A stretch of 38,965 bases of DNA from Bacteroidia bacterium (GCA_022842625.1 JALHPG010000020.1:1378-40342); one strand, 5' to 3'. Counted from the first letter of the stretch, positions 1 through 8,483 are shown. The notes: generated by a model from the sequence alone, not told the origin. Made by a program: numbers and translations.

Positions 1-3000
1 AGCGTTATGCTGTTTGGCCTGACGACAATGAAATTAATTTTAAGTTTAGTGATATTAGTGAAGTTAAGCGTTTGCGAAATGAAGATTTAGGTTATTTTAG
101 TAATTTAAATCAGTTAAGTAAACCGTACGTTAAAGATTTTGGTGGCTACAAAATATCTGTGGTTGGTAATCCAAATTTAGGAACCATTAAAAGTGTGATG
201 GTTGGTATCAGAAACGCAAAGGGTGTAGATAATTTAGCACACTGCGTTGAGGTTTGGGTAAACGAATTACGCTTAACCGAATTTATAAATAAAGGCGGAT
301 GGGCCGCTACAGCTCAGGTGCAGGCAAAATTGGCCGATCTGGGAATGCTATCATTGGCTGGAACATATAAAACTCCTTTTTGGGGTGGGGTTGAGCAAAA
401 AATAAATGAGCGTAGTAAAGAAACCAATTTAAATTGGGATGTTAGTAGCACAACTAACGCCGGTAAATTTTTTCCAAACAAATGGAAAGTAACTTTACCA
501 ATTTTTTATAATTACGGACAAACAGTTGTAACACCTTTATTTAATCCAATTGATCCTGATGTGCGAATGACGGATTTTGAGAAAAGCGATTTCATCTCTG
601 ATGACAAAAAGAAAGATATAAAAGATCAGGTTTTGGATTTTAGTGAGCGGAAAGGTTTTAACTTAACCAATGTTAGAATTGATGGCTTTAAACGAAAAGG
701 TGCAAAGCCTATGCCTTGGGATGTAAGTAACTTTGCTGTAACCTATGCTTATACCGAGTTGTTTAAGCGTAGTATAAACGTTGCTTATAATATCCAGCGT
801 CAGTATCGCGGTAATATTCAGTATGCCTTTAGCTTACAAAACCCTTTCACCATAAAGCCGTTTGCTAAAATGAAAGTGTTTCAAAATAAATGGTTTGCTT
901 TGATCAAAGATTTTAATTTACAATTACTACCAAACAGTTTTGGAACATCTGTTGATTTTAATAGAAGTTATGCAGCGCTAAAAAACAGAGATATCACAAG
1001 TTTTTATGCGGGGGCTACAAATTTTGAGAATCCGATCTTGGTAAATAAAAATTTCTTGATAAATCGTTCATATAATTTACGTTGGGATTTAAGTAAGGCT
1101 ATAAAATTTGATTATATGGCTAGTAATGAAGGCCGTATTTTAGAGCAATATGGCGAAGTGTTTAAAGAAGATAAAGCATTTCGAAATGATGTTGTTAGTA
1201 CATTTATGAATGGAAAAATTGATACTTTAACTAAACAACGTATCGGAAAATTTGGTGAGAATACCATGTATCGTCAACAAATGAATTTAAATGTAAACGT
1301 GCCTTTAAACAAGATTCCGCTTCTAGATTTTTCTACTGTTACTTACAGATTTGGAGGAACCTATACATGGCAGCGTAGGCCTTTTGCTGCTAACGATAGT
1401 ATTGGTAACACTATTCAAAATACTAACTCGCACAATATTACAGGTAATTTTAATTTAGTTCAATTGTATAATAAGATCCCTTATTTTAAACGTTTAAATT
1501 CTAATCAAGGTAAAAACGCACCCCTAATAAAACCAGGCAAAGGCTCTACAAGTGCTAGCAGCGCCGCAGATACAACTAAAAAGAAATCGAGCGATAATAA
1601 TTTTAAGGATATTGGTGAGTTTTTGGCAAGAGGTATAATGATGATCAAAAACATTTCGGTGAGTTATCAATTACAAGGCGGACAAGCATTACCTAATTTT
1701 TTACCGAGTTCACAATATGTTGGTATGGATTTTGGAGCAAACCAAGCACCCGGATTTTTATTTACAACCGGTTTGCATGATGATAATATAAGACAGAACA
1801 GCGCTAAAAACGGATGGCTATCAACACTCCCGCTTCAAACCACGCCTTATGTAGTTTCTAAAAACAAAACCTACACCTATCGCTCGAGTGTTGAGCCGCA
1901 TGGTAGTTTAAAAATTGAGCTAAATGGTAATTATACAAAGTCAAGCAGTATAAGTGAGTACATGTTATATGATCCTGCAAATGCTTTGGCGGGAGACAAT
2001 GGATTTGTGTTTAATCAAAGTAGGAATGAAACGGGTAATTTTAATATTTCTACGTTTACGTTCTTTAGATCTTTCGCAGATAAAAGTTCTGATGTAAAAT
2101 CTTCTTTGTTTGATGAGTTTAGAGCAGTTAGATTTGACGTGGCAAAAGAATTAGGTGCCGCCAATGCTGCTTCACCAACTAATCCTTTAGGTTCTACGGG
2201 ACAAATTCAATATGTAAATTCACAAAGTGTAACAGTAAGTTATATAGATGGTTATCAAGATAATCAGCAGGACGTTTTACTTGGCGCATTTTATAGAACC
2301 TATACAGGAAGAAATATAAAAAAATACAGCACCAGAAATATTTTTCCAACTACACCATTGCCAAACTTTACTATTAACTGGGATGGTTTAGGTAAGTTGT
2401 CTGTTTTTAAGAAAACCTTCAGAAGTATCACTGTACGTCATGGTTACAGAAGCAGTTATAATATTAGTGGTTTTTCAAACAATATTTTATTTACAGGAAC
2501 AGGTGATCAATCAATAGATAGAGCTCCAATTGCTGTTTCATCGGGTACAACGGCTTTAAATTCAAACTTTGTGCCTTATTATAATATTAATGCTGTTACA
2601 ATCACAGAGGCCTTTGCTCCATTAATAAAGTTCGACTTTCAATTTGTTAAACAGGGTTGGAGTGCCAATGTTGAAACTAAGCGTGATAAAACAACCAGCT
2701 TAAATATTACAGGCCCGCAAGTGATAGAAACTAAAGGACAAGAATACGTTGTTGGTTTAGGGTATATGTATCCTAAATTAAAAATTAAAGGTTTACAGAT
2801 ACAAGGCAAGGTTTTAGAAAGTAATTTAATGATTAAATTAGATGTGAGTTATAGAAGAAACCTTTCTGTTATTCGCAGGGTGTCTGATGGTATTAGCATT
2901 CCAACAGGTGGAACAGATATCATAACCCTTCGTTCTTCTGCCGATTATCAATTAACCCCAAACATCAATTTAAGATTGTTTTATGATTGGATCAGAACCA

Positions 3001-3074
3001 AGCCGCAAACATCAGCATCTTTCCCAACAGCTAATGCTACTGGTGGATTTAGTTTAAGGATCAACTTCCAATAG
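1..3074 (+). CDS. sprA: SprA, T9SS outer-membrane translocon (C-terminal part, 5' end outside window)
   Basis: The reading frame is open from base 3, so this is the last roughly 1,020 residues of a much longer protein; full SprA proteins are usually about 2,400 residues. SprA (Sov) is the giant outer-membrane beta-barrel through which T9SS cargo crosses. Recognisable family segments are YAVWPDDNEINF at the left edge, VEVWVNELRLTEF near base 260 followed by GGWAATAQVQAKLADLG, and long alternating beta-strand sequence up to the C-terminal GGFSLRINFQ. A low-complexity Ser/Thr/Lys-rich loop lies around bases 1530-1600. It is followed by gcvH and a VanZ-like gene, a gene order I know from other Bacteroidota. 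The window also encodes T9SS cargo proteins (at about 22.3, 24.7, 25.3 and 38.1 kb). The TTG at 72 is an internal codon, not the start. Confidence 0.93.
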   Translation, partial: RYAVWPDDNEINFKFSDISEVKRLRNEDLGYFSNLNQLSKPYVKDFGGYKISVVGNPNLGTIKSVMVGIRNAKGVDNLAHCVEVWVNELRLTEFINKGGWAATAQVQAKLADLGMLSLAGTYKTPFWGGVEQKINERSKETNLNWDVSSTTNAGKFFPNKWKVTLPIFYNYGQTVVTPLFNPIDPDVRMTDFEKSDFISDDKKKDIKDQVLDFSERKGFNLTNVRIDGFKRKGAKPMPWDVSNFAVTYAYTELFKRSINVAYNIQRQYRGNIQYAFSLQNPFTIKPFAKMKVFQNKWFALIKDFNLQLLPNSFGTSVDFNRSYAALKNRDITSFYAGATNFENPILVNKNFLINRSYNLRWDLSKAIKFDYMASNEGRILEQYGEVFKEDKAFRNDVVSTFMNGKIDTLTKQRIGKFGENTMYRQQMNLNVNVPLNKIPLLDFSTVTYRFGGTYTWQRRPFAANDSIGNTIQNTNSHNITGNFNLVQLYNKIPYFKRLNSNQGKNAPLIKPGKGSTSASSAADTTKKKSSDNNFKDIGEFLARGIMMIKNISVSYQLQGGQALPNFLPSSQYVGMDFGANQAPGFLFTTGLHDDNIRQNSAKNGWLSTLPLQTTPYVVSKNKTYTYRSSVEPHGSLKIELNGNYTKSSSISEYMLYDPANALAGDNGFVFNQSRNETGNFNISTFTFFRSFADKSSDVKSSLFDEFRAVRFDVAKELGAANAASPTNPLGSTGQIQYVNSQSVTVSYIDGYQDNQQDVLLGAFYRTYTGRNIKKYSTRNIFPTTPLPNFTINWDGLGKLSVFKKTFRSITVRHGYRSSYNISGFSNNILFTGTGDQSIDRAPIAVSSGTTALNSNFVPYYNINAVTITEAFAPLIKFDFQFVKQGWSANVETKRDKTTSLNITGPQVIETKGQEYVVGLGYMYPKLKIKGLQIQGKVLESNLMIKLDVSYRRNLSVIRRVSDGISIPTGGTDIITLRSSADYQLTPNINLRLFYDWIRTKPQTSASFPTANATGGFSLRINFQ

Positions 3075-3113
3075 GATTGGGGCTAATAAATATCAACTTT
3101 CGGCAAAAAAGTA

Positions 3114-3143
3114 TTTGATAATTCAAACAAACAATTACATTTG
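3114..3143 (+). promoter_or_regulatory. Bacteroidota-type promoter of gcvH
   Basis: TTTG at 3114-3117 and TACATTTG at 3136-3143 are 18 bp apart. This matches the Bacteroidota sigma-A pattern of a -33 TTTG and a -7 TAnnTTTG. The gcvH ATG lies 20 bp downstream, giving a short A-rich leader without a Shine-Dalgarno sequence. Confidence 0.75.
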
Positions 3144-3163
3144 TAGCTCAAAAAAATACTAAT

Positions 3164-3544
3164 ATGAATTTTCCAGCAGATTTAAAATACACAAAAGACC
3201 ACGAGTGGGTAAAAATTAACGGTAGCGAAGCTACGATCGGAATTACTGATTTTGCTCAACGTGAGTTGGGAGATATCGTTTATGTTGATGTGAACACTAT
3301 TGGTGAAACAGTAGAAAAAGAAGCTGTTTTTGGAACAGTAGAAGCAGTAAAAACTGTGAGTGATCTTTTTATGCCGTTAACAGGAGAAGTGTTAGAGGTA
3401 AATAAAGATATTGACTCTGCACCTGAAAGTGTAAACGCTGATCCTTATGGAAAAGGTTGGATGATCAAAATTAAATTTACAAACGCTGCAGAATTAAATG
3501 AATTACTTAGCGTTGAAGATTATAAAAAATTAATAGGCGCATAA
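3164..3544 (+). CDS. gcvH: Glycine cleavage system H protein
   Basis: This is the lipoyl carrier of the glycine cleavage complex, shuttling the aminomethyl intermediate between the P, T and L proteins in the cytoplasm. It is 126 residues, the normal family length. The N-terminal KYTKDHEWV and the lipoylation region [12 protein letters not shown] are plain; the lipoylated lysine is K63. The C-terminal [11 protein letters not shown] stretch is also typical. It has its own promoter (3114-3143) and an intrinsic terminator (3563-3598), so it is probably transcribed alone although it sits between sprA and the VanZ-like gene. No P or T protein gene is visible in the window. Confidence 0.97.
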   Translation: MNFPADLKYTKDHEWVKINGSEATIGITDFAQRELGDIVYVDVNTIGETVEKEAVFGTVEAVKTVSDLFMPLTGEVLEVNKDIDSAPESVNADPYGKGWMIKIKFTNAAELNELLSVEDYKKLIGA

Positions 3545-3562
3545 TTTTTGCGTTTAAAATTT

Positions 3563-3598
3563 AAAAACCCTTTCTTGTTTTACTCGAAAGGGTTTTTT
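3563..3598 (+). terminator. Intrinsic terminator after gcvH
   Basis: The stem AAAAACCCTTTC (3563-3574) pairs with GAAAGGGTTTTT across an 11-base loop, and the right arm runs into six T residues at 3593-3598. It begins 18 bases past the gcvH stop. Confidence 0.85.
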
Positions 3599-3625
3599 AT
3601 TGCATTGAAAAGCAGATGTCTCGTG

Positions 3626-3670
3626 CCTCGACATGACAGAACTCTTGTCATCCCGACGAAGGAGGGATCT
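3626..3670 (+). repeat. 45-bp intergenic repeat, copy 1
   Basis: This 45-base unit is repeated at 3701-3745 with 37 of 45 positions the same. Each copy starts with CCTC, carries an internal hairpin (ATGACA, seven bases, TGTCAT) and ends in the shared GACGAAGGAGGGATCT. The hairpin arms are conserved while the loop has changed, which suggests the structure is the constrained part. Similar GACGAAGGAGG-type repeats are, to my knowledge, frequent in Bacteroidota genomes. Confidence 0.75.
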
Positions 3671-3700
3671 GAGAAAAGTTTATTACAAATAATGCCCCTT

Positions 3701-3745
3701 CCTCAGCATGACAGTTTGATTGTCATTCCGACGAAGGAGGGATCT
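3701..3745 (+). repeat. 45-bp intergenic repeat, copy 2
   Basis: Second copy of the unit at 3626-3670, 75 bp downstream in the same orientation. Differences concentrate in the hairpin loop (TTTGATT here, AACTCTT in copy 1). It ends 16 bases before the likely start codon of the VanZ-like gene, so it lies in that gene's upstream region. Confidence 0.75.
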
Positions 3746-3756
3746 TAATAAAAAAA

Positions 3757-3764
3757 TACATTTG
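3757..3764 (+). promoter_or_regulatory. TACATTTG -7-like element at the VanZ gene start
   Basis: TACATTTG fits the Bacteroidota -7 consensus TAnnTTTG, but its last three bases are the best TTG start codon of the VanZ-like gene. Either the match is chance in AT-rich DNA, or the real translation start lies further in. No good -33 TTTG is seen at the right distance. Confidence 0.3.
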
Positions 3765-4157
3765 AAAAATCTTATTTATAAAAACAGTCCCGTTTTTGCA
3801 TTTATATGGGCGACCATTATTTTTGCTTTATGCGCAACACCCGGCCAGTTTATTCCCAACGCTAACTGGCTTGAGTTATTAAGCTTTGATAAATGGGTTC
3901 ACGCAAGTATGTTTTTTATATTATGTACTTTATTATTTTTAGTAGTATTAAAATACGATCTGTCAAAATTATGGATGATCGTCTTTTTTGTTTCTGGTGT
4001 TTTATATGGCGGACTATTAGAAGTAATGCAAGCCAAATGTTTTACTAACCGTAGTGCCGATTGGCAAGACTTTGTGGCCAACTCCTTTGGGTGTGTGGTT
4101 GCCATTCTTGTTTTTAAAAAATTGAAAAAGACCTTTGTTAATTCAACCGTAAATTAA
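3762..4157 (+). CDS. VanZ-like membrane protein
   Basis: This small integral membrane protein has about 131 residues from the TTG at 3762. The frame is open back to 3720, but that part lies inside the repeat unit and reads as low-value SFRRRRD, so I prefer the internal TTG. About four hydrophobic segments are visible: AFIWATIIFALCATPG, the segment around ASMFFILCTLLFLVVL, MIVFFVSGVLYGGLLEV, and FVANSFGCVVAILVF. The family features FDKWVHASMFF and the acidic DWQDFVANSFG are present. VanZ-like proteins are named for teicoplanin resistance, but most members have no proven role. This gene follows sprA-gcvH in other Bacteroidota, so it should not be read as a resistance gene. Confidence 0.8.
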   Translation: MKNLIYKNSPVFAFIWATIIFALCATPGQFIPNANWLELLSFDKWVHASMFFILCTLLFLVVLKYDLSKLWMIVFFVSGVLYGGLLEVMQAKCFTNRSADWQDFVANSFGCVVAILVFKKLKKTFVNSTVN

Positions 4158-4322
4158 TATTTCGTCCCTACGGGACTTTTTCATCCGTTTTGTTTTTCAT
4201 CTAAAGATATTTAATCCCTAAGGGATAAAAGATAAGTGTTTTAAAAAACAGACTTGTCCCATAGGGACAAAATATTTATAGAAAGAAATCGTTTAGTTTA
4301 GAAGTCCCGTAGGGACGATATA
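4158..4322. repeat. Cluster of four palindromic repeats (REP-like)
   Basis: Four 13-base imperfect palindromes with a CCC-N3-GGG core lie in 153 bp: GTCCCTACGGGAC (4164-4176), ATCCCTAAGGGAT (4214-4226), GTCCCATAGGGAC (4256-4268) and GTCCCGTAGGGAC (4304-4316). Start-to-start spacings are 50, 42 and 48 bp. The first and last copies are inverted relative to each other, including their AT-rich flanks. The cluster fills the gap between the convergent VanZ and sucD genes. It looks like a repetitive extragenic palindrome cluster rather than a CRISPR array. Confidence 0.7.
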
Positions 4323-4384
4323 ATTGCACGGAAAAACAGTGTAGGCGAGCGTATGTTCAACCTATCTGAATATAATTAGAAAAC

Positions 4385-4420
4385 AAAAAAGCCCCTTTCA
4401 AATGCATGAAAGAGGCTTTT
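4385..4420 (-). terminator. Intrinsic terminator after sucD
   Basis: Read on the minus strand, GCCTCTTTCA pairs with GAAAGGGGC and is followed by six T residues. It lies 18 bases past the sucD stop. The opposite strand also ends in a T run, so it may act in both directions. Confidence 0.8.
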
Positions 4421-4437
4421 AAAATTTATAAAAATAA

Positions 4438-5328
4438 TTACACAGTAACTTTTTCGCCTTTTAAAACAGCAGCCATTGTTTTACCAATTTCTGCAGGGCT
4501 TTCGCATACAAAAATTCCACACTCACGCATAATTGCCATTTTAGCTTGTGCTGTATCTTCAGCACCACCAACAATTGCACCGGCGTGACCCATTGTACGA
4601 CCTTTTGGAGCAGTTTGTCCGGCAATAAAACCAACAACCGGTTTTTTATTTCCATTAGCTTTTATCCAACGAGCAGCTTCTGCTTCGTAGTTACCGCCAA
4701 TTTCACCTATCATAACAATAGCTTCAGTTTCAGGATCGTTCATTAATAATTCAACAGCATCTTTAGTTGGCGTTCCAATGATCGGATCTCCTCCAATACC
4801 AATAGCAGTAGTAACTCCTAAGCCAGCTTTCGCAATTTGATCAGCAGCTTCGTAAGTTAACGTTCCACTTTTTGAAACAATACCAATTTTACCTTTTTTA
4901 AATACAAAACCAGGCATGATACCAACTTTTGCTTCGCCGGCAGTAATTACACCCGGGCAATTTGGCCCTATTAAACGACAAGCTTTTCCTTTTAAATATT
5001 CTTTTACATAGATCATGTCTTTAACAGGAATACCTTCAGTAATACAAACAATTACTTTAATTCCTGCATCAGCAGATTCCATAATAGCATCAGCAGCAAA
5101 CGCAGCCGGTACAAAAATGATCGATACATCAGCACCAACTTTTTGAACCGCATCTGCCACAGTATTAAAAACAGGACGATCTAAATGGGTTGTACCACCT
5201 TTACCTGGTGTAACACCACCAACTACATTGGTTCCATATTCTATCATTTGGCCCGCGTGAAAAGTTCCTTCGCCACCGGTAAATCCTTGTACAATTACCT
5301 TTGAATTTTTATTTACTAATACTGACAT
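4438..5328 (-). CDS. sucD: Succinate-CoA ligase subunit alpha
   Basis: This is the alpha subunit of succinyl-CoA synthetase, the TCA-cycle enzyme that couples succinyl-CoA and succinate interconversion to nucleotide triphosphate formation. From the ATG at 5328 it has 296 residues, close to the family norm. The CoA-binding Rossmann part begins [17 protein letters not shown], the central GPNCPGVI is at about 121-128, and the phosphorylated catalytic histidine is H248 in GHAGAIVGG. The frame extends 14 codons upstream, but those residues are not family-like and would overlap the promoter. The beta-subunit gene sucC is not adjacent, so the two subunits are encoded apart. Its own promoter and terminator suggest single-gene transcription. 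Confidence 0.96.
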   Translation of the reverse strand: MSVLVNKNSKVIVQGFTGGEGTFHAGQMIEYGTNVVGGVTPGKGGTTHLDRPVFNTVADAVQKVGADVSIIFVPAAFAADAIMESADAGIKVIVCITEGIPVKDMIYVKEYLKGKACRLIGPNCPGVITAGEAKVGIMPGFVFKKGKIGIVSKSGTLTYEAADQIAKAGLGVTTAIGIGGDPIIGTPTKDAVELLMNDPETEAIVMIGEIGGNYEAEAARWIKANGNKKPVVGFIAGQTAPKGRTMGHAGAIVGGAEDTAQAKMAIMRECGIFVCESPAEIGKTMAAVLKGEKVTV

Positions 5329-5347
5329 AATCTTAATTTTTGAGTTA

Positions 5348-5378
5348 CGAATATACCTACTAATTTGCATTTTACCAA
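5348..5378 (-). promoter_or_regulatory. Probable sucD promoter
   Basis: On the minus strand TTGG (5378-5375) is followed after 19 bases by TATATTCG (5355-5348), one mismatch from TAnnTTTG. The sucD ATG is 19 bases further on. The same TTGG-N19-TAnnTTCG arrangement occurs before the glutamate dehydrogenase gene at 33364. Confidence 0.5.
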
Positions 5379-5452
5379 TAAAATAAACGGCTATAAAATT
5401 TTAATAATTTTAATCTAACATTTACTTCAAAAAAGCTACCTTGAAGCCCTAA

Positions 5453-5932
5453 TTGGAAAATTTCATAGAATTATATACAGACGGCGCTGCGAGCGGAAAC
5501 CCTGGTCCGGGTGGCTTTGGGGTGGTTTTAAAGTTTAAGCACCACCGAAAAGAAATGAGCGCCGGCTTTAAATTAACCACCAATAACCGAATGGAATTAT
5601 TGGCTGTAATTGTGGGTTTAGAGAGTGTTACCAATAACGACCTGCCGGTTAAGGTCTATTCAGACAGTAAATACGTGGTAGATTCTATTAATTTAAAGTG
5701 GGTTTTTGGCTGGCGAAAGACCGGTTTTAAGAATAAGGCCAATGTTGATCTTTGGCAGCGTTTTTTGCGCATATATGATTCGCAAAAACATCAATTTTTT
5801 TGGGTAAAAGGCCACGCTAGTAATACAGAGAATAACCGATGCGATGAATTAGCGGTTATGGCTTCAAAACAATCAAATTTACCCAGAGATGAGGGTTATG
5901 ATGCCATTAAAAGAGGCGAACCGCTCGATTAA
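5453..5932 (+). CDS. rnhA: Ribonuclease HI
   Basis: RNase HI cuts the RNA strand of RNA-DNA hybrids, removing R-loops and lagging-strand primers. It has 159 residues from a TTG start at 5453. No ATG fits, and the TTG places LYTDGAASGNPGPGG exactly as in the family. Active-site residues are all present: D10, E48 (NNRMELLA), D71 (YSDSKYVV), H121 (KGHASN) and D131 (NNRCDELA). The basic region KWVFGWRKTGFKNKANVDLW resembles the handle that binds hybrid in E. coli-type enzymes. It is divergent from sucD and convergent with the GWxTD gene; a repeat element lies directly after its stop. Confidence 0.95.
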   Translation: MENFIELYTDGAASGNPGPGGFGVVLKFKHHRKEMSAGFKLTTNNRMELLAVIVGLESVTNNDLPVKVYSDSKYVVDSINLKWVFGWRKTGFKNKANVDLWQRFLRIYDSQKHQFFWVKGHASNTENNRCDELAVMASKQSNLPRDEGYDAIKRGEPLD

Positions 5933-5939
5933 AAAAATT

Positions 5940-6070
5940 AACCACATAGATACATAGTGATAAAACATAACCTATAGTAAATATAGCGTTAACATAGTAT
6001 TTTTTCGCCTTGGCAAAAAAAACCTATGTTCCCTTTTTTTTCTTTTAAAATTCTATGTTTCTATGTGGTA
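5940..6070. mobile_element. MITE-like element with terminal inverted repeats, copy 1
   Basis: A 131-bp non-coding block is bounded by AACCACATAGATACATAG (5940-5957) and CTATGTTTCTATGTGGTA (6053-6070), which are inverted copies matching at 16 of 18 positions. The inside is AT-rich and has shorter repeats of the CTATG motif. It sits between the 3' ends of two convergent genes. A second element with nearly the same ends lies at 24261-24402. There is no transposase, so it would have to be mobilised in trans, or it is a decayed or structural repeat. Confidence 0.65.
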
Positions 6071-6077
6071 AAAAAGA

Positions 6078-7373
6078 TCATTTCCCATTATTGATATACA
6101 CTCTGCCTTCTCGCCAATAATCAACAGCTGTATAATAAGGATCTTTAAAAAACTGCGAGCGTTCTAAAATATAATCGTTATCACTAAAAGGATTTGGTGT
6201 TTTATTAAATACAAAACGTGTTGAATTCGGACTATTTTCAGGGCCATACACCCATATTTCGGTTTTACTGCTTTTATAAATATTGGTTGGTGTGCCAAAA
6301 ATAATAAATATCATTCCTCTATCTGTTTTCCAGCCTTGTGTGTAGCTGGTGTAATACTTATTTGCTTCTTTAACTCTACCGTAATACTTTTTTAATAATT
6401 CTCTTGCACGTTCTTTACTGCCGGCAATGGTTATCCAAAAATTATCAATGGCTGCTTTTTTATCGGTTGATGCTTTACACGAATCAAATTCTGCTTTACT
6501 CATTAAATACCGTGTGCAATTGATCATCTCATCACTATTACTTACTCCCGGAAAAGTTTTATCATAAGTATACAATGTTAAACCTTCGGTAAAGTTTGGA
6601 TTTGGTGTAATATGCAAAAATCCGTAGCGTGGCATGGTGAGTTGAAATTGATTTGTACTAAGATCCATTTTAAAAATACTATCCGGCTTATATTTAAATT
6701 CATCCGGAACCTTTGTGGAAAAAGGCGGGAGGGCAGGACCAAATTCTTTAAAAAAACAATTTACTGTTATTTGAGTGATCGACGGGTTTGAGAATTTAAC
6801 CACCACGGTTTCATCTTTTAAAAAATTTGTTTTGAAGGAAATAGAATTGTTGTGTGTGATTAAAAAATTTTGTTCGGTAAAATTATTTTTTTTGTAAATA
6901 TTTAAACCTTTATTGTATTTTATTTTCTTATTTAGATCGTATACCTGAATGTCTAAATAGTAGTTAGCGTTGTTTTTTGCCTTTAAACTAAATTTAGAGA
7001 TAATTGATTTAATTTCAACAGTTTCATTGGCTCTATCAATAAGGTAGTATGAGCTACTGTCTATTATTTTTTTCGAATTTGGTTCGGCTAATAGTTTATA
7101 AGAGATCTTTAGGTCGGCATAAAATGCAAAGGTTGTATCGGGTCGTTTGTAAATTAAATTTTCATTTTTTATTTCTAAATAACTTGTGGTAATGCTATCA
7201 TTAATATGATAGGCAACGGCATTAACTTCCAGTAGTTCACTATCTGGATTAACAAGACTTTTTGTGGGTTTTGAGATAAATTGTTTTTTTGTAGCACAAT
7301 TTACAGCTACAAAAAGGATAACCACAACAATTATTTTATTTATAAAACAATTCACTCTTCCAAAGTTAACCAA
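6078..7373 (-). CDS. GWxTD domain-containing lipoprotein
   Basis: The C-terminal part carries the signature that names this family, YTQGWKTDRGMIFIIFGTP, with G347-W348-K349-T350-D351, and ends with the typical FKDPYYTAVDYWREGRVY stretch. The middle is beta-rich. The N-terminus has a hydrophobic stretch (about 13-24) followed by VNC at residue 26, consistent with a relaxed Bacteroidota lipobox. Function is unknown; the family is common in Bacteroidota. The start is uncertain: no ATG exists, TTG at 7373 gives 431 residues, and GTG at 7355 gives a tidier signal peptide (MNCFINKIIVVV) and fits a -7 element at 7361-7368 just upstream. It is divergent from the AI-2E-type gene with only about 21 bp between the outer starts. 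Confidence 0.88.
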   Translation of the reverse strand: MVNFGRVNCFINKIIVVVILFVAVNCATKKQFISKPTKSLVNPDSELLEVNAVAYHINDSITTSYLEIKNENLIYKRPDTTFAFYADLKISYKLLAEPNSKKIIDSSSYYLIDRANETVEIKSIISKFSLKAKNNANYYLDIQVYDLNKKIKYNKGLNIYKKNNFTEQNFLITHNNSISFKTNFLKDETVVVKFSNPSITQITVNCFFKEFGPALPPFSTKVPDEFKYKPDSIFKMDLSTNQFQLTMPRYGFLHITPNPNFTEGLTLYTYDKTFPGVSNSDEMINCTRYLMSKAEFDSCKASTDKKAAIDNFWITIAGSKERARELLKKYYGRVKEANKYYTSYTQGWKTDRGMIFIIFGTPTNIYKSSKTEIWVYGPENSPNSTRFVFNKTPNPFSDNDYILERSQFFKDPYYTAVDYWREGRVYINNGK

Positions 7374-7388
7374 TAAAAACTATCTTTG
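7361..7388. promoter_or_regulatory. Paired divergent -7 elements between GWxTD and AI-2E genes
   Basis: TAACTTTG on the minus strand (7368-7361) and TATCTTTG on the plus strand (7381-7388) both match TAnnTTTG exactly. Each lies about 5-6 bases before a possible start codon (GTG at 7355; ATG at 7395), so transcription should begin at or very near the codon and the mRNAs would be leaderless or nearly so. The -33 elements are weak. Confidence 0.55.
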
Positions 7389-7394
7389 TTTAAC

Positions 7395-8483
7395 ATGTCA
7401 TTAAAAATAAATATCTGGAGAATTATTGGTCTTTTAGCCCTAGTTGCTTTTGCCTTTTTATTTTTTAAGATCGTTATCTACATTGCTATTTCGTTTGTTT
7501 TGTTTTTGATCGGCTATCCTTTAACCTACAGATTAAAAACAATTAAATTTGGTAAGTATTATATGCCGGATACTTTGGCTTCGTTAATTACCATTTTAGT
7601 AATTGTTTCTTTAATTTTTTGTTTGTTTTTTCTTATTATACCTCCTTTAGTTACCGAGGTTAATTTTTTATCTGAACTAAATTTTTACGATGTATTTCAT
7701 AATATTTTGGAGCAATTTCCGGGAATAAAAGCTTTATTGTTAAAGGTCGGGAACGAGGAAGATCTTAAACAAACCCTTTCTCTTAAGGTTAATGAATATC
7801 TTAATACTAAGAATATTAGTATGGCGGTTAATAATACCTTCCAATATTTTGGATCTATTTTTGGAGGAGTATTATGTGTTTTATTTATCACCTTCTTTTT
7901 ATTGAAGGATGAAAGGATCGTTAAGAATAGTTTAATTACGATTGCCCCGGCAGGAGTTGAAAAAGAAATGCGTGACGTTTTGCGTATCACTAAAAAAATG
8001 TTGAGCCGGTATTTTGTTGGTTTATTTATTGATATGTTCATTGTTGGAGGATCTGTTTTTTTATTCCTGACTCTTTTTGGAATTAAGAATGCTTTAATTA
8101 TTGCATTTTGTGCAGGGATTTTAAATGTTATTCCATATATAGGTTCTGCAATAACAATGATCATTGCTGTTATTTTAGGTGTAAGTGCTTGCATAAGTGC
8201 CGGAGCCTATGAGCAAATTGGTTCAACTATTTATACAATATTTTTTACTTTGTTCACTATTAACTTAGTGGATGGATTTATAATTCAAACTTATATTTTT
8301 TCAAATTCAGTTAAGGCGCATCCTTTAGAAATATTTATTGTAACATTAATGGCAGGCACTTTAGGGGGTATTTTTGGAATGATCATTGCCTTGCCGGTAT
8401 ACACCATTATAAGAATTATTGCCGGTGAATTTTTAAGTCACTTAAAATTCTTTCGTAAAATATCTCAAAACATAACGGATTAA
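7395..8483 (+). CDS. AI-2E family transporter
   Basis: An inner-membrane protein of 362 residues from the ATG at 7395. The frame opens at a TTG at 7386, but that TTG lies in the -7 element. Hydrophobic segments near residues 8-45 and 60-85 are followed by a soluble stretch (about 90-140) and then a C-terminal block of helices. Family marks are AGILNVIPYIGS and HPLEIFIVTLMAGTLGGIFG. Members include the E. coli exporter TqsA and Na+/H+ antiporters, so the name should not be taken as proof of autoinducer transport. The DUF2461 gene follows eight bases after its stop and is probably co-transcribed. Confidence 0.9.
   Translation: MSLKINIWRIIGLLALVAFAFLFFKIVIYIAISFVLFLIGYPLTYRLKTIKFGKYYMPDTLASLITILVIVSLIFCLFFLIIPPLVTEVNFLSELNFYDVFHNILEQFPGIKALLLKVGNEEDLKQTLSLKVNEYLNTKNISMAVNNTFQYFGSIFGGVLCVLFITFFLLKDERIVKNSLITIAPAGVEKEMRDVLRITKKMLSRYFVGLFIDMFIVGGSVFLFLTLFGIKNALIIAFCAGILNVIPYIGSAITMIIAVILGVSACISAGAYEQIGSTIYTIFFTLFTINLVDGFIIQTYIFSNSVKAHPLEIFIVTLMAGTLGGIFGMIIALPVYTIIRIIAGEFLSHLKFFRKISQNITD

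Noticed and set aside
3075..3163. Glycine riboswitch before gcvH
   Set aside because: Only 89 bp separate the genes, the promoter leaves about a 15-20 base leader, and no aptamer-like structure is seen.
3548..3748. Open frame of 66 codons after gcvH
   Set aside because: It runs through the gcvH terminator and both 45-bp repeats; the two IPTKEGS segments are just the repeat translated twice.
3762..4157. VanZ-like gene as an antibiotic-resistance gene
   Set aside because: There is no van cluster; the position after sprA and gcvH is the ordinary Bacteroidota arrangement.
4158..4322. Possible CRISPR array
   Set aside because: The repeated unit is only about 13 bp, copies differ in sequence and orientation, spacings vary and no cas gene is present.
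5329..5370. Upstream extension of sucD by 14 codons
   Set aside because: The residues are not seen in the family and the segment contains the likely promoter -7 element.
7697..8194. 165-codon minus-strand frame inside the AI-2E gene
   Set aside because: It is antisense to a well-conserved membrane protein and shows no protein-like domain of its own.
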